This document shows positions 1-7,956 of a DNA stretch of 64,000 nt, one piece after another. Made by a program: the position numbers and the translations under genes. This DNA comes from Streptomyces sp. NBC_00708 (GTDB taxonomy: Bacteria; Actinomycetota; Actinomycetes; Streptomycetales; Streptomycetaceae), in the NCBI GenBank assembly GCA_036226585.1, contig CP108997.1, positions 6,076,001 to 6,140,000 on the forward strand, written 5' to 3'. How positions within the stretch are numbered: position 1 is the first letter of the stretch; each line of letters begins with the position of its first letter. The notes beneath the pieces are model-generated. The model ran no database searches. It was given only the letters and a program-made list of their open reading frames with translations, and was not told the origin of the DNA.

Positions 1-275
1 TTCTGAAGGAGGTCGGCGTCGACGCGACGGGTGGGCGCGGGATCTTCATCGTGGCGGCGATGAGCAGGAACTGGGGTTACTACCCGGCCCGTGGCCTGCC
101 GGGCAAAGTGGTGTGGGCCGAGATCGCCCTCGCTTCCGTGAGCCCGGAGGACGACCGCGACGCTTCGGTGTCGTCCCCCGGCCGACGCGCGACGGGTGAT
201 CTCCGTGCGTCCGGGGATGAGCGGGCCGACCCGAACGTGATCGGTCGCGTACTCGTCGGCATCAAGGAACTCTGA
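1..275 (+). CDS. C-terminal part of an RsbW-like ATP-binding protein (partial)
   Basis: The gene enters from the left edge in frame 3, so only about 90 residues are visible. They contain GGRGIFIV, the G2-type glycine box of GHKL/HATPase_c_2 domains, followed by a W-rich strand (NWGYYPARGLPGKVVWAEI). This arrangement is typical of the many small Streptomyces anti-sigma-factor-like serine kinases that bind ATP and inhibit sigma factors or anti-anti-sigma proteins. The last 45 residues are a charged, low-complexity tail not expected in the core domain. The N-box and first glycine box lie outside the window, so kinase activity cannot be judged. Confidence 0.7.
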   Translation, partial: LKEVGVDATGGRGIFIVAAMSRNWGYYPARGLPGKVVWAEIALASVSPEDDRDASVSSPGRRATGDLRASGDERADPNVIGRVLVGIKEL

Positions 276-421
276 GCGCCCGCCGACCGAATGTCTTCCG
301 CCCGCGCAGCTCGTCGCTCCGTGGCTTCGTACGGAAGTCACCGAGTCAGCGCCCTGCGAGATGCGACATAGGCGAGTGAACCACCAGCACGTACTGGACC
401 TACCCCTACGAGGACAACCTG

Positions 422-1165
422 ATGACGAACTCGCTTACGACGGCGGCGGACGCCCCCGATACGACGACCGAGGCGGCCACGACTCGCGCGCTGAAGCTTG
501 TCCTGGAGTACGCCGGTCTCGGCTTCGAGCTGGAGGAGGGCGGCGCGGCGGGTGGCTGCCGTCTGCGGTTGACTCCCTCGGCCGCCCACCCCTGGACGCG
601 CGGAGACGTGCGGGGTCACCTGCTCGCCGAAGGCATCGCCGTAGAGGCGGCACGTTGTGAACAGCCCCTGCCCGGTCCCGGCCCCGGCCACGAACTGCTT
701 CTCCTCCTGCCTTCGGACGCGGAAGTCCGGGCTCTCGGGCGACTGTTCGAAGCCCGTCTCACCGAGGCGCAGTACGCGGCACTGCAGCTGCATCGCGCGC
801 TGGCGCGCATCGGTGTCGAGCGGCATGTGGACATCCAGACCACGGGGGACCGGGCCCTCATCGACATCGGCGTGTTCGACACAGACGCGGCCACGCTGCT
901 GTACCGCGGTCTCGGCGGTGACGAGGCGGTTCTCCGTGACCTCGATCTTGCGGACTGGCACGACCACGAGCGGTTCGCCCGGGAACTGGAGCGGGCCATC
1001 TCCGCGACCGGGCAGGTGCCGCTTGTCGAGTCGGTGCCCACCTGCGGGCATTGCCAGGGCCGGTACGGCGGCAACCGCATCCGGCTCGACTACCTGGATC
1101 CCGACGACGCTCTGCTCCTCGCGGACGCGCTGCTCCGGGTTGCCGCGCCGGCAGATCCGACCTAG
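422..1165 (+). CDS. Hypothetical protein, 247 aa
   Basis: I do not recognise the family. ATG is preceded at a suitable distance by GAGGACAA, and the frame has normal Streptomyces codon bias. The protein is acidic and soluble, with no signal peptide or membrane segment. Residues 1-20 are a Thr/Ala-rich leader. A CxxC pair (CGHCQGRYGGNRIRLDYLD) near residue 208 could bind metal or be redox active. The middle part (FEARLTEAQYAALQLHRALARIGV) looks helical. A long frame runs antisense across it, but the codon bias and ribosome binding site favour this strand. It stands alone between the ATPase fragment and the convergent cold-shock-like gene. Confidence 0.65.
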   Translation: MTNSLTTAADAPDTTTEAATTRALKLVLEYAGLGFELEEGGAAGGCRLRLTPSAAHPWTRGDVRGHLLAEGIAVEAARCEQPLPGPGPGHELLLLLPSDAEVRALGRLFEARLTEAQYAALQLHRALARIGVERHVDIQTTGDRALIDIGVFDTDAATLLYRGLGGDEAVLRDLDLADWHDHERFARELERAISATGQVPLVESVPTCGHCQGRYGGNRIRLDYLDPDDALLLADALLRVAAPADPT

Positions 1166-1228
1166 GTCCGCGGCCCCGACAGGCATGGGCGCGGCCGTAG
1201 CGGCGATGCGCGCGGGCGGCCGTTGATG

Positions 1229-1489
1229 TCAGGCGCGCTGCGGGGTGATGCTCACCGCGCGGTAGTCGTAGCCGTCCTGCTTGAAGCCGGGCGCTTCCCA
1301 GGTGAGATCGACCTTCTGCCCCGGTGACAGCGTGCGGAAGCCGGGCGCCTGAATGTCGGAGTAGTGGCCGAAGCACCCTCCGGGGGTCTCGGGTGAGTCG
1401 AGGACACCCCAGCCCTCCTCATCCCTCCACTCACGCACCGTCGCCGTCACGACCGCCGTCTTCTTGCGGACCTCTTTACGGCGTCCCAT
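1229..1489 (-). CDS. Cold-shock-domain-like small protein, 86 aa
   Basis: The protein resembles CspA-type OB folds. VREWRDEEGWGVLDSPETPGGCFGHYSDI matches the layout of the RNP1 region (KGFGFI) and RNP2 region (VFVHFSAI) of cold-shock proteins, but the aromatic RNA-binding residues are only partly kept (W, G, F, H, Y). A basic N-terminus (MGRRKEVRKK) precedes the domain. AAAGGAG sits just upstream of the ATG. It may bind nucleic acid but is diverged from true Csp proteins, so the function is inferred from fold only. A truncated relative lies at 4672-4801. Confidence 0.7.
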   Translation of the reverse strand: MGRRKEVRKKTAVVTATVREWRDEEGWGVLDSPETPGGCFGHYSDIQAPGFRTLSPGQKVDLTWEAPGFKQDGYDYRAVSITPQRA

Positions 1490-1609
1490 CTGCCGCTCCT
1501 TTCACCTAGGGCGTTGTCACCAGTTGACCGGGCGCCGGCAGGCGATGTCGAGCCATTTGTCCTTGGTGTGCCGTACCCATCAGCACGCGGTCCGAGCCCG
1601 TCGGCCGCC

Positions 1610-2482
1610 CTACCTGGCGAGTTCGACCGGCTCGTACAGTCGCGTCAGCTTCAGGGGATTCCGCACCAAGTAGACGCGGGTGACCCGTCCCTCCTCCACC
1701 ACGAGGCTCACCGCCGTGGCCGGCTCGCCGTCGATCTCGATCCGGCCGCCGGACGCCCCGTTGAGCCACACCGGTGTTGTCGTGAGTGCGGCCATGTGCA
1801 CCCGGTTGGTGCGCGCGAGCACATTCGCCACGAGTTCGACCCCGTGGATCGGAGCCAGAGCGGCGGCGGCAAGTCCGCCACCATCGGCGATCAGGACCAC
1901 GTCCGGCGCCATGACCTCCACAAGTTCCCGCAACTGCCCGGTACGCAGGGCGAGCAGGAACCGCTCCACCACTGCCCGCTGCTCCGAACGGCTCACCTTC
2001 ACCCGGGGCTGCCGGGCCGCCACATGCTCGCGTGCTCGCCGCGCGATCTGCCGCACCGTGGCCGCGGGCTTCCCGACGGCCTCGGCGATCTCGTCGTACG
2101 GCAGCTCGAAAACCTCGCGGAGCACGAAGACCGCCCGCTCCGTCGGCCTGAGCGTTTCGAGGACGGTCAGCATCGCGATCGAGACGCTCTCCGCGAGCTC
2201 CACGTCGTCGGCGACGTCAGGGCTGGTCAGCAGCGGGTCCGGCAGCCACTCGCCGACGTAGTCCTCGCGGCTGCGCGCCAACGTCCGCAGCCGGTTGAGC
2301 GCCTGCCGTGTGACGGTCCTGACGAGGTACGCCCGCGCGTCGCTCACCCGCGAGCGGTCGACCCCGGCCCACCGCAGCCAGGACTCCTGCAGCACGTCCT
2401 CCGCGTCGGCCGCGGAGCCGAGCATCTCGTAGGCGACCGTGAACAGCAGGCTGCGATGGGCGACGAACGGGTCCTCGGTCAT
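1610..2482 (-). CDS. ECF41-family RNA polymerase sigma factor (SigJ-like)
   Basis: Sigma region 2 is at residues about 8-70 (AYEMLGSAADAEDVLQESWLRW) and region 4 at about 115-160 (LRPTERAVFVLREVFELPYDEIAEAVG). A C-terminal SnoaL-like extension of roughly 110 residues follows. ECF41 sigma factors are defined by this extension, with a DGGG motif and a conserved NPDKL motif. Both are visible here, as IADGGG and as NPLKL near residue 277. In this family the extension replaces a classical anti-sigma factor and tunes activity. The start codon overlaps the stop of the upstream carboxymuconolactone decarboxylase-like gene by 4 bp (ATGA), so the two are co-translated. A matching ECF41-type promoter precedes the pair, which implies autoregulation. 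Confidence 0.9.
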   Translation of the reverse strand: MTEDPFVAHRSLLFTVAYEMLGSAADAEDVLQESWLRWAGVDRSRVSDARAYLVRTVTRQALNRLRTLARSREDYVGEWLPDPLLTSPDVADDVELAESVSIAMLTVLETLRPTERAVFVLREVFELPYDEIAEAVGKPAATVRQIARRAREHVAARQPRVKVSRSEQRAVVERFLLALRTGQLRELVEVMAPDVVLIADGGGLAAAALAPIHGVELVANVLARTNRVHMAALTTTPVWLNGASGGRIEIDGEPATAVSLVVEEGRVTRVYLVRNPLKLTRLYEPVELAR

Positions 2483-3057
2483 GGCGCCGACACCACGTCG
2501 GCCGTCTCAGGACGCGCGGCCAGCGGGATCTCGCAGGCATCGGAGTATCCCTGTGAGGTGATCCCGTGCGCCGTGTTGCACCGGGCCGCCAGGTTGGCGA
2601 AGCCGATGTACACGGTGAGCTCGACCAGCGCCGCCGGGCCGAGACGGCCGAGCAGGCTCGCCGACAGCTCATCGGTGACGGTCGTCGGCGTGCTCGTCAT
2701 GGCCTCGGCGTACTCCATCACCTCACGCTCCAACGGCGTGAACACCTCCGCCTCCCGCCAGCGCGGAACCTGGCTCGCCTTGGCCAGGTCCAGGCTCTGG
2801 TTCAGTGCCGCGAAGTAGTTGATGTCCAGGCACCAGCTGCATCCGACCTGCGCTGCGACGGCCATGTGCGCGAAGGTCTTGAGGCTCGCGTCGACCGCGT
2901 CCCAGGTGGCCACCTTGGCCGCGAACTCCTGGTTGGCCTCGGCGAGGGCGGGGTTGTTCCACAGCACCTCGTTGGGCTCGGGCACGGAACCGAGCTGCTT
3001 GATCAGATTCTCGCGGAGCCCGGCGGGGAGCTCTGCCTTCGGTACGCGTAGCGCCAT
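2479..3057 (-). CDS. Carboxymuconolactone decarboxylase/AhpD-family protein, ECF41 partner
   Basis: The protein has 192 aa. The AhpD-like core is visible with GCSWCLDINYFAA, a CxxC redox pair followed by the usual small-residue helix (family form CxxC...H; the His is replaced by N/Y here). ECF41 sigma genes are characteristically next to such carboxymuconolactone decarboxylase, oxidoreductase or epimerase (COE) genes, and the pairing is kept here with a 4-bp overlap. I place the start at the ATG at 3057, preceded by GGGAGAA. An in-frame start at 3090 would lie at or upstream of the transcription start implied by the promoter. The substrate is unknown; a thiol peroxidase-like or decarboxylase role is possible. 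Confidence 0.85.
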   Translation of the reverse strand: MALRVPKAELPAGLRENLIKQLGSVPEPNEVLWNNPALAEANQEFAAKVATWDAVDASLKTFAHMAVAAQVGCSWCLDINYFAALNQSLDLAKASQVPRWREAEVFTPLEREVMEYAEAMTSTPTTVTDELSASLLGRLGPAALVELTVYIGFANLAARCNTAHGITSQGYSDACEIPLAARPETADVVSAP

Positions 3058-3093
3058 CGTGTTCTCCCTGGACGTTTGCCTGTTTGACATGAA

Positions 3094-3120
3094 GACACCG
3101 CCGGGCCCACGAATGTGACA
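3094..3120 (-). promoter_or_regulatory. Putative ECF41-type promoter
   Basis: On the minus strand TGTCACA (3114-3120) is followed after 16 nt by TGTC (3094-3097). This is close to the ECF41 consensus of TGTCACA and CGTC with about the same spacing. It lies about 40 bp upstream of the AhpD-like gene start and should drive the AhpD-sigma pair. Confidence 0.6.
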
Positions 3121-3257
3121 ACCGCCGTCGCCACTGCGCGGAAATCGTCAGCACGCGGGTCGACCCCCGGCCGCGCCCAGGAGGCAGGAGGCGCGGACGA
3201 ATCCAGGCCTCTGCCCGGTCCCGGGAAGCCCACGACGCGATACGTGGCAGGGAAGAG

Positions 3258-3274
3258 CCTCCGCTTCGCGGAGG
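3258..3274 (-). terminator. Short GC hairpin downstream of DinB gene
   Basis: CCTCCGC/GCGGAGG form a 7-bp stem with a TTC loop, placed 5 bp beyond the stop of the leftward DinB-family gene. There is no clear T-tract, as is common in Streptomyces. Confidence 0.5.
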
Positions 3275-3278
3275 TGCG

Positions 3279-3794
3279 CTAGTAGTAGCCCTTCGTGCCG
3301 TCGAGCAGCTCGCGGACGATATCCGCGTGCCCCGCGTGCCGCCCCGTTTCCTCGACGAGGTGGATCAGTATCCAGCGGAGGTTGGCGCTGCCGTCGTGGA
3401 AGTCCGGGTGGCGGCCGATGTCGTCCAGGCCGGCCGCGGCGACGATCTCGTTACTGCGGGCGCACTGGGCCTCGTACTCCGAGAGGAGCTCTGCGAGGGG
3501 GCGGCCGTCGGTGTGCCAGTCGGCGCTCTCGCGTGACTCGTCGAATGCGGGGTTCTGCTTCTTGTCGCCGCCGAGGAACACCACTTCCAGCCATATGTGC
3601 TCGGTCCAGCGCATGTGGGAGATGAGACCGGACATCGTCATGGCCGGTGAGGTCGGGATCACCGCGCGGTGCGCGTCCTCGTCGTTCAGGCCCTTGCATT
3701 TCCAGCGCAGGATCTGCCGTTGCAGGTCCAGCCAGCCGATGAGAGCGGTACGTTCGTCCGCTTGGCGCGGGGGGCGTTGCAGTTCCGATGACAT
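3279..3794 (-). CDS. DinB/DUF664-family protein
   Basis: The protein has 171 aa from the second in-frame ATG (MSSELQ). An earlier start adds 12 residues without a better ribosome site. The sequence matches the mini-circle/DUF664 branch of the DinB four-helix bundle. GLISHMRWTEHIWLEVVFLGG supplies the first metal-binding His region, and ILIHLVEETGRHAGHADIVRELLDG supplies the C-terminal HxxEExxRHxxHxD motif. Members bind a divalent metal, and some act as bacillithiol- or mycothiol-dependent transferases, but most are uncharacterised. The metal ligands look complete. It stands alone. Confidence 0.85.
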   Translation of the reverse strand: MSSELQRPPRQADERTALIGWLDLQRQILRWKCKGLNDEDAHRAVIPTSPAMTMSGLISHMRWTEHIWLEVVFLGGDKKQNPAFDESRESADWHTDGRPLAELLSEYEAQCARSNEIVAAAGLDDIGRHPDFHDGSANLRWILIHLVEETGRHAGHADIVRELLDGTKGYY

Positions 3795-3850
3795 GCCGGC
3801 GCACGCTACCAGGGCGGTGGGGAGGGGCACCCCGGATGACGGGTTGCTCC

Positions 3851-3930
3851 GCCGTTCACGACGTCGGCCCGCCGTTCACGACGTCGGCCCGCCGTTCACG
3901 ACGTCGGCCCGCCGTTCACGACGCCGGGCC
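3851..3930. repeat. Four tandem copies of a 20-bp repeat
   Basis: GCCGTTCACGACGTCGGCCC is present exactly three times (3851-3910), and a fourth diverged copy (ACGCCGGGCC at its end) fills 3911-3930. The array sits between two leftward genes, just upstream of the DinB gene and downstream of the membrane protein. Each unit contains ACGACGTCG, a partial palindrome around GACGTC. Confidence 0.95.
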
Positions 3931-3949
3931 GACGTCAAAGAGGCACGCG

Positions 3950-4624
3950 CTAGCCGGAGATCTGATCCAGCAGCCCGTACACGGCCGCGTAGGCCACCGG
4001 GGAAGCGACCACCGCCACGGCGAGGCCCAGGCCGCGTTCGCGCCAGGTGCGGGCCAGTGCCAGGGGCAGCGCGCAGGCGATCACGGCACAGGCGACGGCC
4101 TGGTCGGCGTACCCGAGCGTCAGCCAGTAGTGCAGACACTCGCTCCCGAAGAGGCCGCCGACCGCGCCCAGGGACCCGACGCGCCGCCACAGCCGGGGAC
4201 TGCGCCGCGACCAGGCGCCGGCCGTACCGAAGAGCGGGCCGGCGACACACGCCATCACCAGCCAGACGAGGGGGAAGACGAGGCTCCCCATGCCCTCGCG
4301 GCCCAGTTCCGCGTAGCCGTAGTAGCCGACGACGAGGCCGATCTCCGCGAGCGCACCGGCCACGGCGATGCGGCGGACATCGCCGACGCGCGGCGCGAGG
4401 ACCGCGCCGGTGGCGAAGGCGAGCACCGACCACACCCCGCCGGAGTTCGCCAACTGGTTCCAGGACGAGGGCAGCCAGCCCTGGAGCAGGTTGGTCAGGA
4501 CGCCGAGCGCGATACCGGTGGTGGCGCACACCGCTTGCGTGAGGGTCGCGTGGTCCCGACCGGCGGCGGGGCGCCCGAGGGCATGGGCCGGGGTCGCCAC
4601 GGACGTGGAGGACGGGGAGGTCAT
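3950..4624 (-). CDS. DUF6518-like integral membrane protein
   Basis: The protein has 224 aa with about six hydrophobic segments and no catalytic motif. The sequence LGVLTNLLQGWLPSSWNQLANSGGVW is characteristic of a small actinobacterial family that I recall as DUF6518; its function is unknown. The N-terminal 30 residues are polar and probably cytoplasmic. The start ATG lies only a few bases from a perfect 17-bp palindrome at 4647-4663, which probably acts as an operator for this gene. No cognate regulator is next to it, although an HxlR gene follows some 230 bp upstream. Confidence 0.7.
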   Translation of the reverse strand: MTSPSSTSVATPAHALGRPAAGRDHATLTQAVCATTGIALGVLTNLLQGWLPSSWNQLANSGGVWSVLAFATGAVLAPRVGDVRRIAVAGALAEIGLVVGYYGYAELGREGMGSLVFPLVWLVMACVAGPLFGTAGAWSRRSPRLWRRVGSLGAVGGLFGSECLHYWLTLGYADQAVACAVIACALPLALARTWRERGLGLAVAVVASPVAYAAVYGLLDQISG

Positions 4625-4646
4625 GGCGGTGACTATACATTCAAGT

Positions 4647-4663
4647 TATACACGCGGTGTATA
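4647..4663. promoter_or_regulatory. Perfect 17-bp palindromic operator candidate
   Basis: TATACAC-GCG-GTGTATA is a perfect inverted repeat with 7-bp arms, 23 bp upstream of the DUF6518-like start. A partial extra copy of the half-site (CTATACAT) lies at 4633-4640. The AT-rich arms stand out in this GC-rich DNA and suggest binding by a dimeric regulator of TetR, GntR or PadR type. Confidence 0.55.
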
Positions 4664-4671
4664 GGGGGGTG

Positions 4672-4801
4672 ACCAGTGGCCGAAGCGGGCTCCGGGAGTC
4701 TCGGGTGCGTCGAGGACGCCCCAGGCCTCCTCGTCCCGCCACTCACGTGCAGTCGCGGTCGCGACCGCCGGGTCCTTGCGCGGCTGTCCTCGGCGGCCCG
4801 T
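4672..4801 (-). pseudogene. Truncated paralogue of the cold-shock-like gene
   Basis: Translating the minus strand from 4801 gives a stretch with REWRDEEAWGVLDAPETPG, clearly homologous to residues 1-42 of the protein at 1229-1489. The position of its ATG is ACG here, and similarity stops abruptly after FGHW, next to the palindrome and the DUF6518-like gene. The gene has therefore lost both its start codon and its C-terminal half. It looks like a remnant left by a recombination event. Confidence 0.8.
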
Positions 4802-4849
4802 GCGCCGCTTACTTCGCTCGTGGCCGCAGGAGTTGGCCCTGTGTGGTGA

Positions 4850-5206
4850 TCATTCCAACTCTTCCGCCGTCGCGGGTCCCATCTCTTCGGCCCACCGTCG
4901 ACTCCAGGCGTCCAGCGGGCTCAGCGACTCGACGAGATCGCGGCCGAGCCGTGTGAGGCGGTAGCCGTCGCCGTCCAGGGCGAGCAGGCGGGCTGCGGAC
5001 AGTTCCTCGATCCGGGTGCTGAGCACGCTGGAGGACATGCGCTCGCAGCGGCGCTGCAACTCACGGAAGCCGGCCGGAGCCTGGCTCAGTTCCCACAGGA
5101 TCCGCATCGTCCAGCGCCGTCCGAGCAGGTCGAGAGCAGCCATCACCGGGCGACCCGATGCGGACCCCCGTACCGGCTTGCCCGGACGTGGCGCTCTGGC
5201 TTCCAT
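4850..5206 (-). CDS. HxlR-family transcriptional regulator
   Basis: The protein has 118 aa from the ATG at 5206; upstream in-frame starts would run into the intergenic operator region. The winged-helix core is complete: MAALDLLGRRWTMRILWELSQAPAGFRELQRR, the recognition segment MSSSVLSTRIEELSAARLL, and the wing DGDGYRLTRLGRDL. It lacks the N-terminal cysteine of redox-sensing HxlR members. It is divergent from the AhpD-like gene at 5275, separated by 68 bp holding an inverted repeat, and most likely controls that gene and itself. Confidence 0.9.
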   Translation of the reverse strand: MEARAPRPGKPVRGSASGRPVMAALDLLGRRWTMRILWELSQAPAGFRELQRRCERMSSSVLSTRIEELSAARLLALDGDGYRLTRLGRDLVESLSPLDAWSRRWAEEMGPATAEELE

Positions 5207-5220
5207 GCTCACTCCTTGCG

Positions 5221-5260
5221 CTTCGGTTATCAAAGCATCATAGTGGTTCGAAAATCGAAG
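5221..5260. promoter_or_regulatory. Putative HxlR operator in divergent promoter
   Basis: CTTCG (5221-5225) and CGAAG (5256-5260) flank an AT-rich core containing TTATCAAAGCATCATAG in the HxlR/AhpD-like intergenic region. The AT-rich stretch probably holds both promoters. Confidence 0.4.
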
Positions 5261-5274
5261 CAGGAGGTGCCGTG

Positions 5275-5835
5275 ATGCCCCGCATCGCACCGCTCACCCC
5301 GCCCTACATCGCCGACATCGACCGGGCGCTCCGCCGATGGATGCCGCCGGGTGTTCCGCACGAGCCGCTTGCGCTGTTCCGCGTCCTGCACCGCAACCCG
5401 GAGCTGGCCTCACGCATGTTCGCCCTCGGCGCCGGGCTGCTGGGCCACGGGCTCCTCCCGGCCATGGACCGGGAGATCGTCATCGCCCGTGTGACCGCGC
5501 GATCCGGCTGCGCCTATGAGTGGGGTGTCCACGCCGCGACTCTGGCGCCGCAGACCGGACTCACCCCGGAACTGCTCCGGGCGACTGCCCAACCCGATGC
5601 GGCAGGCAGTGCTTCATGGTCGCCACGCCACACGGCGCTGCTCCACGCGGTTGACGAACTCGACGGCACGACCCGGCTCACACCGTCCGCCTGGGACGCC
5701 CTGCGGGCGTACTACGAAGACGATCAGGTGCTCGAACTGTTCGTACTGATCGGCTGGTACCGAACCATCAGCTGTCTGGCCAACGGGCTTCTTCTGGAGG
5801 AGGAGCCCTGGGGTACTCGTTTCCCCACGCGGTGA
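5275..5835 (+). CDS. Carboxymuconolactone decarboxylase/AhpD-like protein
   Basis: The protein has 186 aa. The start ATG has AGGAGG 7 bp upstream (5262-5267). The family core is SGCAYEWGVHAATLA, in which the usual E and H surround a single cysteine (CxYEWxxH) rather than the CxxC of true AhpD, so peroxidase chemistry is unlikely. The C-terminal half (ALLHAVDELDGTTRLTPSAWDAL, LELFVLIGWYRTIS) matches actinobacterial CMD-like proteins often paired with HxlR or TetR regulators. The divergent HxlR gene suggests induction by an electrophile or aromatic compound. Substrate unknown. Confidence 0.85.
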   Translation: MPRIAPLTPPYIADIDRALRRWMPPGVPHEPLALFRVLHRNPELASRMFALGAGLLGHGLLPAMDREIVIARVTARSGCAYEWGVHAATLAPQTGLTPELLRATAQPDAAGSASWSPRHTALLHAVDELDGTTRLTPSAWDALRAYYEDDQVLELFVLIGWYRTISCLANGLLLEEEPWGTRFPTR

Positions 5836-5885
5836 CTGCGTTTCGCGTCAGACCGTGAGCAGCCGGCTGCTGCGCGTCGCGAGCG

Positions 5886-6145
5886 GTGAGTCCCCCGCAG
5901 CCGTGGGATTACCGCACGCAGCAGCGCATTCTCGAACCGTTGCCGGTGCGCCCCGAGGCACATTCCCTGCGTCCGGGCGCCGTGGTGCTGGCGGGGCAGT
6001 CCGCCTTCTTGTTGTCCCTGGACGAGTTCAGCGATGACCAGCACGCCTGGTTCTGGGTTCTCGTCACTCGCCGACTGGTGAGAGAGGCCGTTACGAATCC
6101 CTGTACGGCGGCGAGAACTTCACGGTGACGCCGCGGGTCTTCTGA
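5886..6145 (+). pseudogene. Small conserved-type ORF interrupted by a frameshift
   Basis: From GTG at 5886 one frame encodes PQPWDYRTQQRILEPLPVRP, then SAFLLSLDEFSDDQHAWF, and WVLVTRR. At about 6068-6072 the plausible protein continues in another frame as TGERGRYESLYGGENFTV and TPRVF, ending with TGA at 6143-6145. Without the shift the frame ends at 6128 with an unrelated tail. The joined product of about 85 aa reads naturally across the shift, so I infer a one-base indel (or a sequencing error). The family is unknown to me. A strong hairpin terminator follows. Confidence 0.55.
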
Positions 6146-6165
6146 GCGCCCGCAGCGCGTGAAAA

Positions 6166-6203
6166 GGGCGCGGAGTACGGGACCGTATCCGTACTCCGCG
6201 CCC
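6166..6203. terminator. Strong bidirectional hairpin terminator
   Basis: GGGCGCGGAGTACGG (6166-6180) and its perfect complement (6189-6203) form a 15-bp stem with an 8-nt loop. AAAA precedes the stem on the plus strand. It lies between the convergent frameshifted ORF and catalase. Confidence 0.8.
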
Positions 6204-6398
6204 TGGTTCAGGGAAAAACAGGGGCCGCGGCGGTGGTGCGAAGGGGGGCTGCACGGGCCTTCAGGTCTGGTGACCGGGCCGCCCTCCCGCGTACCACCGC
6301 ACTGGCATCACGCCACCGCCGCGGCCTCGTCCTGCCCGCGTCGCGCACTACCCCTCATCCGGGTGGACGCGTCGGCGCGGGCAGGGCTCGGGGGGAGG

Positions 6399-7856
6399 TC
6401 AGTCCTCGCGGAGGGCGCGGACCGCCTCCTCCACGCGCTTGCCGTACTCGGGGTCGGCCGCGTGGAAGTGGGCGAGGTTCTTCTCGATGACGTCGTCGCG
6501 GGAGACCTGGGAGAGGCCGCCGGCGATGTTGGCGATCAGGCGGGACTGCTCGTCGGCGGACATCAGCCGGTACAGCTCGCCCGCCTGGAAGAAGTCGTCG
6601 TCCTTGGTGTGGGCGGGCGCCTCGTGGGTGCCGGTCCAGCCCTGGACGGGGAGCGGGGCGGAGAGCGCCGTGTCCGTCTGGGCGGGGCCCGCGTACGAGT
6701 TGGGCTCGTAGTTCTTGTCGTGGCGCGAGCCGTAGCGCGTGGCGTGGAGCCCGTCGCGGCCGTAGTTGTCCGCGGTCGCCGCGCGCGGCGCGTTCACCGG
6801 GAGCTGGGTGTGGTTGATGCCCAGGCGGTAGCGCTGCGCGTCCGCGTAGGCGAACAGGCGGCCCTGGAGCATCTTGTCCGGGGACGGGCCGATGCCGGGC
6901 ACGAAGTTGTTCGGCGAGAACGCGGCCTGCTCGACCTCGGCGAAGACGTTGTCCGGGTTGCGGTCGAGCACCAGCCGGCCCACGCGCTGGAGCGGGTAGT
7001 CCGCGTGCGGCCACACCTTGGTGACGTCGAACGGGTTGAAGCGGTAGTCCGCGGCCTCGGCGGCCGGCATGAGCTGCACGTACAGCGTCCAGGACGGGTT
7101 CATGCCGCGCTCGATGGCCTGGAGCAGGTCCGTCTGGTGCGAGCTGCCGTCCTTGCCGACGAGCTCGGCGGCCTGGTCGGCGGAGAGGGAGCGCACGCCC
7201 TGGTTGGTCTTGAAGTGGTACTTCACGAAGTACGCGTCGCCCGCGGCGTTCGTCCACTGGTAGGTGTGCGAGCCGTAGCCGTTCATGTGGCGGTACGAGG
7301 CGGGGATGCCCCGGTCGCCCATCAGCCAGGTCACCTGGTGCGTGGCCTCGGGGGCGTGCGCCCAGAAGTCCCAGACGTTGTCCGGCTCCTGACGGCCCGT
7401 GAACGGGTCGCGCTTCTGCGAGTGGATGAAGTCGGGGAACTTGATCGGGTCCTTGATGAAGAACACCGGGGTGTTGTTCCCGACGAGGTCGTAATTGCCG
7501 TCGTTCGTATAGAACTTGAGCGCGAAACCGCGCGGGTCGCGCACCGCGTCCGCGCCGCCCAGCGAGTCGGCGACGGTCGAGAAGCGCAGGAACGTCTCGG
7601 TGCGGCGGCCCACCTCGGAGAGGAAGTCGGCGCGGGTGAAGGCGGTGACGTCGTCGGTCACCTCGAAGTAGCCGTACGCGCCGGAGCCCCGGGCGTGCAC
7701 CACGCGCTCCGGGATGCGCTCCCGGTTGAAGCGGGCGAGCTTCTCCAGGAGGTGCCCGTCCTGGAGGAGGATCGGGCCTCCGGCACCCGCGGTGGCGGAG
7801 TTCTGGTTGTCGGCGACCGGGGCGCCGGACTCGGTCGTAAGCACACGCTGCGTCAT
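6399..7856 (-). CDS. katA: Monofunctional haem catalase
   Basis: This 485-aa protein has the length of small-subunit (clade 3) catalases, which dismutate H2O2. The haem-pocket His is in [17 protein letters not shown] (about residue 54), the distal Asn is in [19 protein letters not shown], and the proximal Tyr is in [14 protein letters not shown] (R-x3-Y, near residue 340). There is no signal peptide, so it acts in the cytoplasm. A 22-bp element 100 bp upstream is identical to one in front of the urate-degradation operon at 19.7 kb. Catalase may therefore be co-induced with uricase, which makes H2O2. The next genes encode glyoxylate enzymes. Confidence 0.95.
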   Translation of the reverse strand: MTQRVLTTESGAPVADNQNSATAGAGGPILLQDGHLLEKLARFNRERIPERVVHARGSGAYGYFEVTDDVTAFTRADFLSEVGRRTETFLRFSTVADSLGGADAVRDPRGFALKFYTNDGNYDLVGNNTPVFFIKDPIKFPDFIHSQKRDPFTGRQEPDNVWDFWAHAPEATHQVTWLMGDRGIPASYRHMNGYGSHTYQWTNAAGDAYFVKYHFKTNQGVRSLSADQAAELVGKDGSSHQTDLLQAIERGMNPSWTLYVQLMPAAEAADYRFNPFDVTKVWPHADYPLQRVGRLVLDRNPDNVFAEVEQAAFSPNNFVPGIGPSPDKMLQGRLFAYADAQRYRLGINHTQLPVNAPRAATADNYGRDGLHATRYGSRHDKNYEPNSYAGPAQTDTALSAPLPVQGWTGTHEAPAHTKDDDFFQAGELYRLMSADEQSRLIANIAGGLSQVSRDDVIEKNLAHFHAADPEYGKRVEEAVRALRED

Positions 7857-7956
7857 GGTGTCGGGGCGACCTTCCGTACGGGAGCTGCTGAACTGCGACG
7901 GCCAGGGGGCAGAGTCCTGGGGGCGTGTCCGGAGCGTAGAGAGGCCCGGGATGCGG

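Noticed and set aside
338..1186. Minus-strand frame of 282 codons opposite the 247-aa gene
   Set aside because: No ribosome site, and a biased Arg/Gly composition; the plus-strand gene has a ribosome site and a CxxC motif.
3851..3930. Possible CRISPR array
   Set aside because: The units are contiguous 20-bp repeats without spacers and no cas genes are present.
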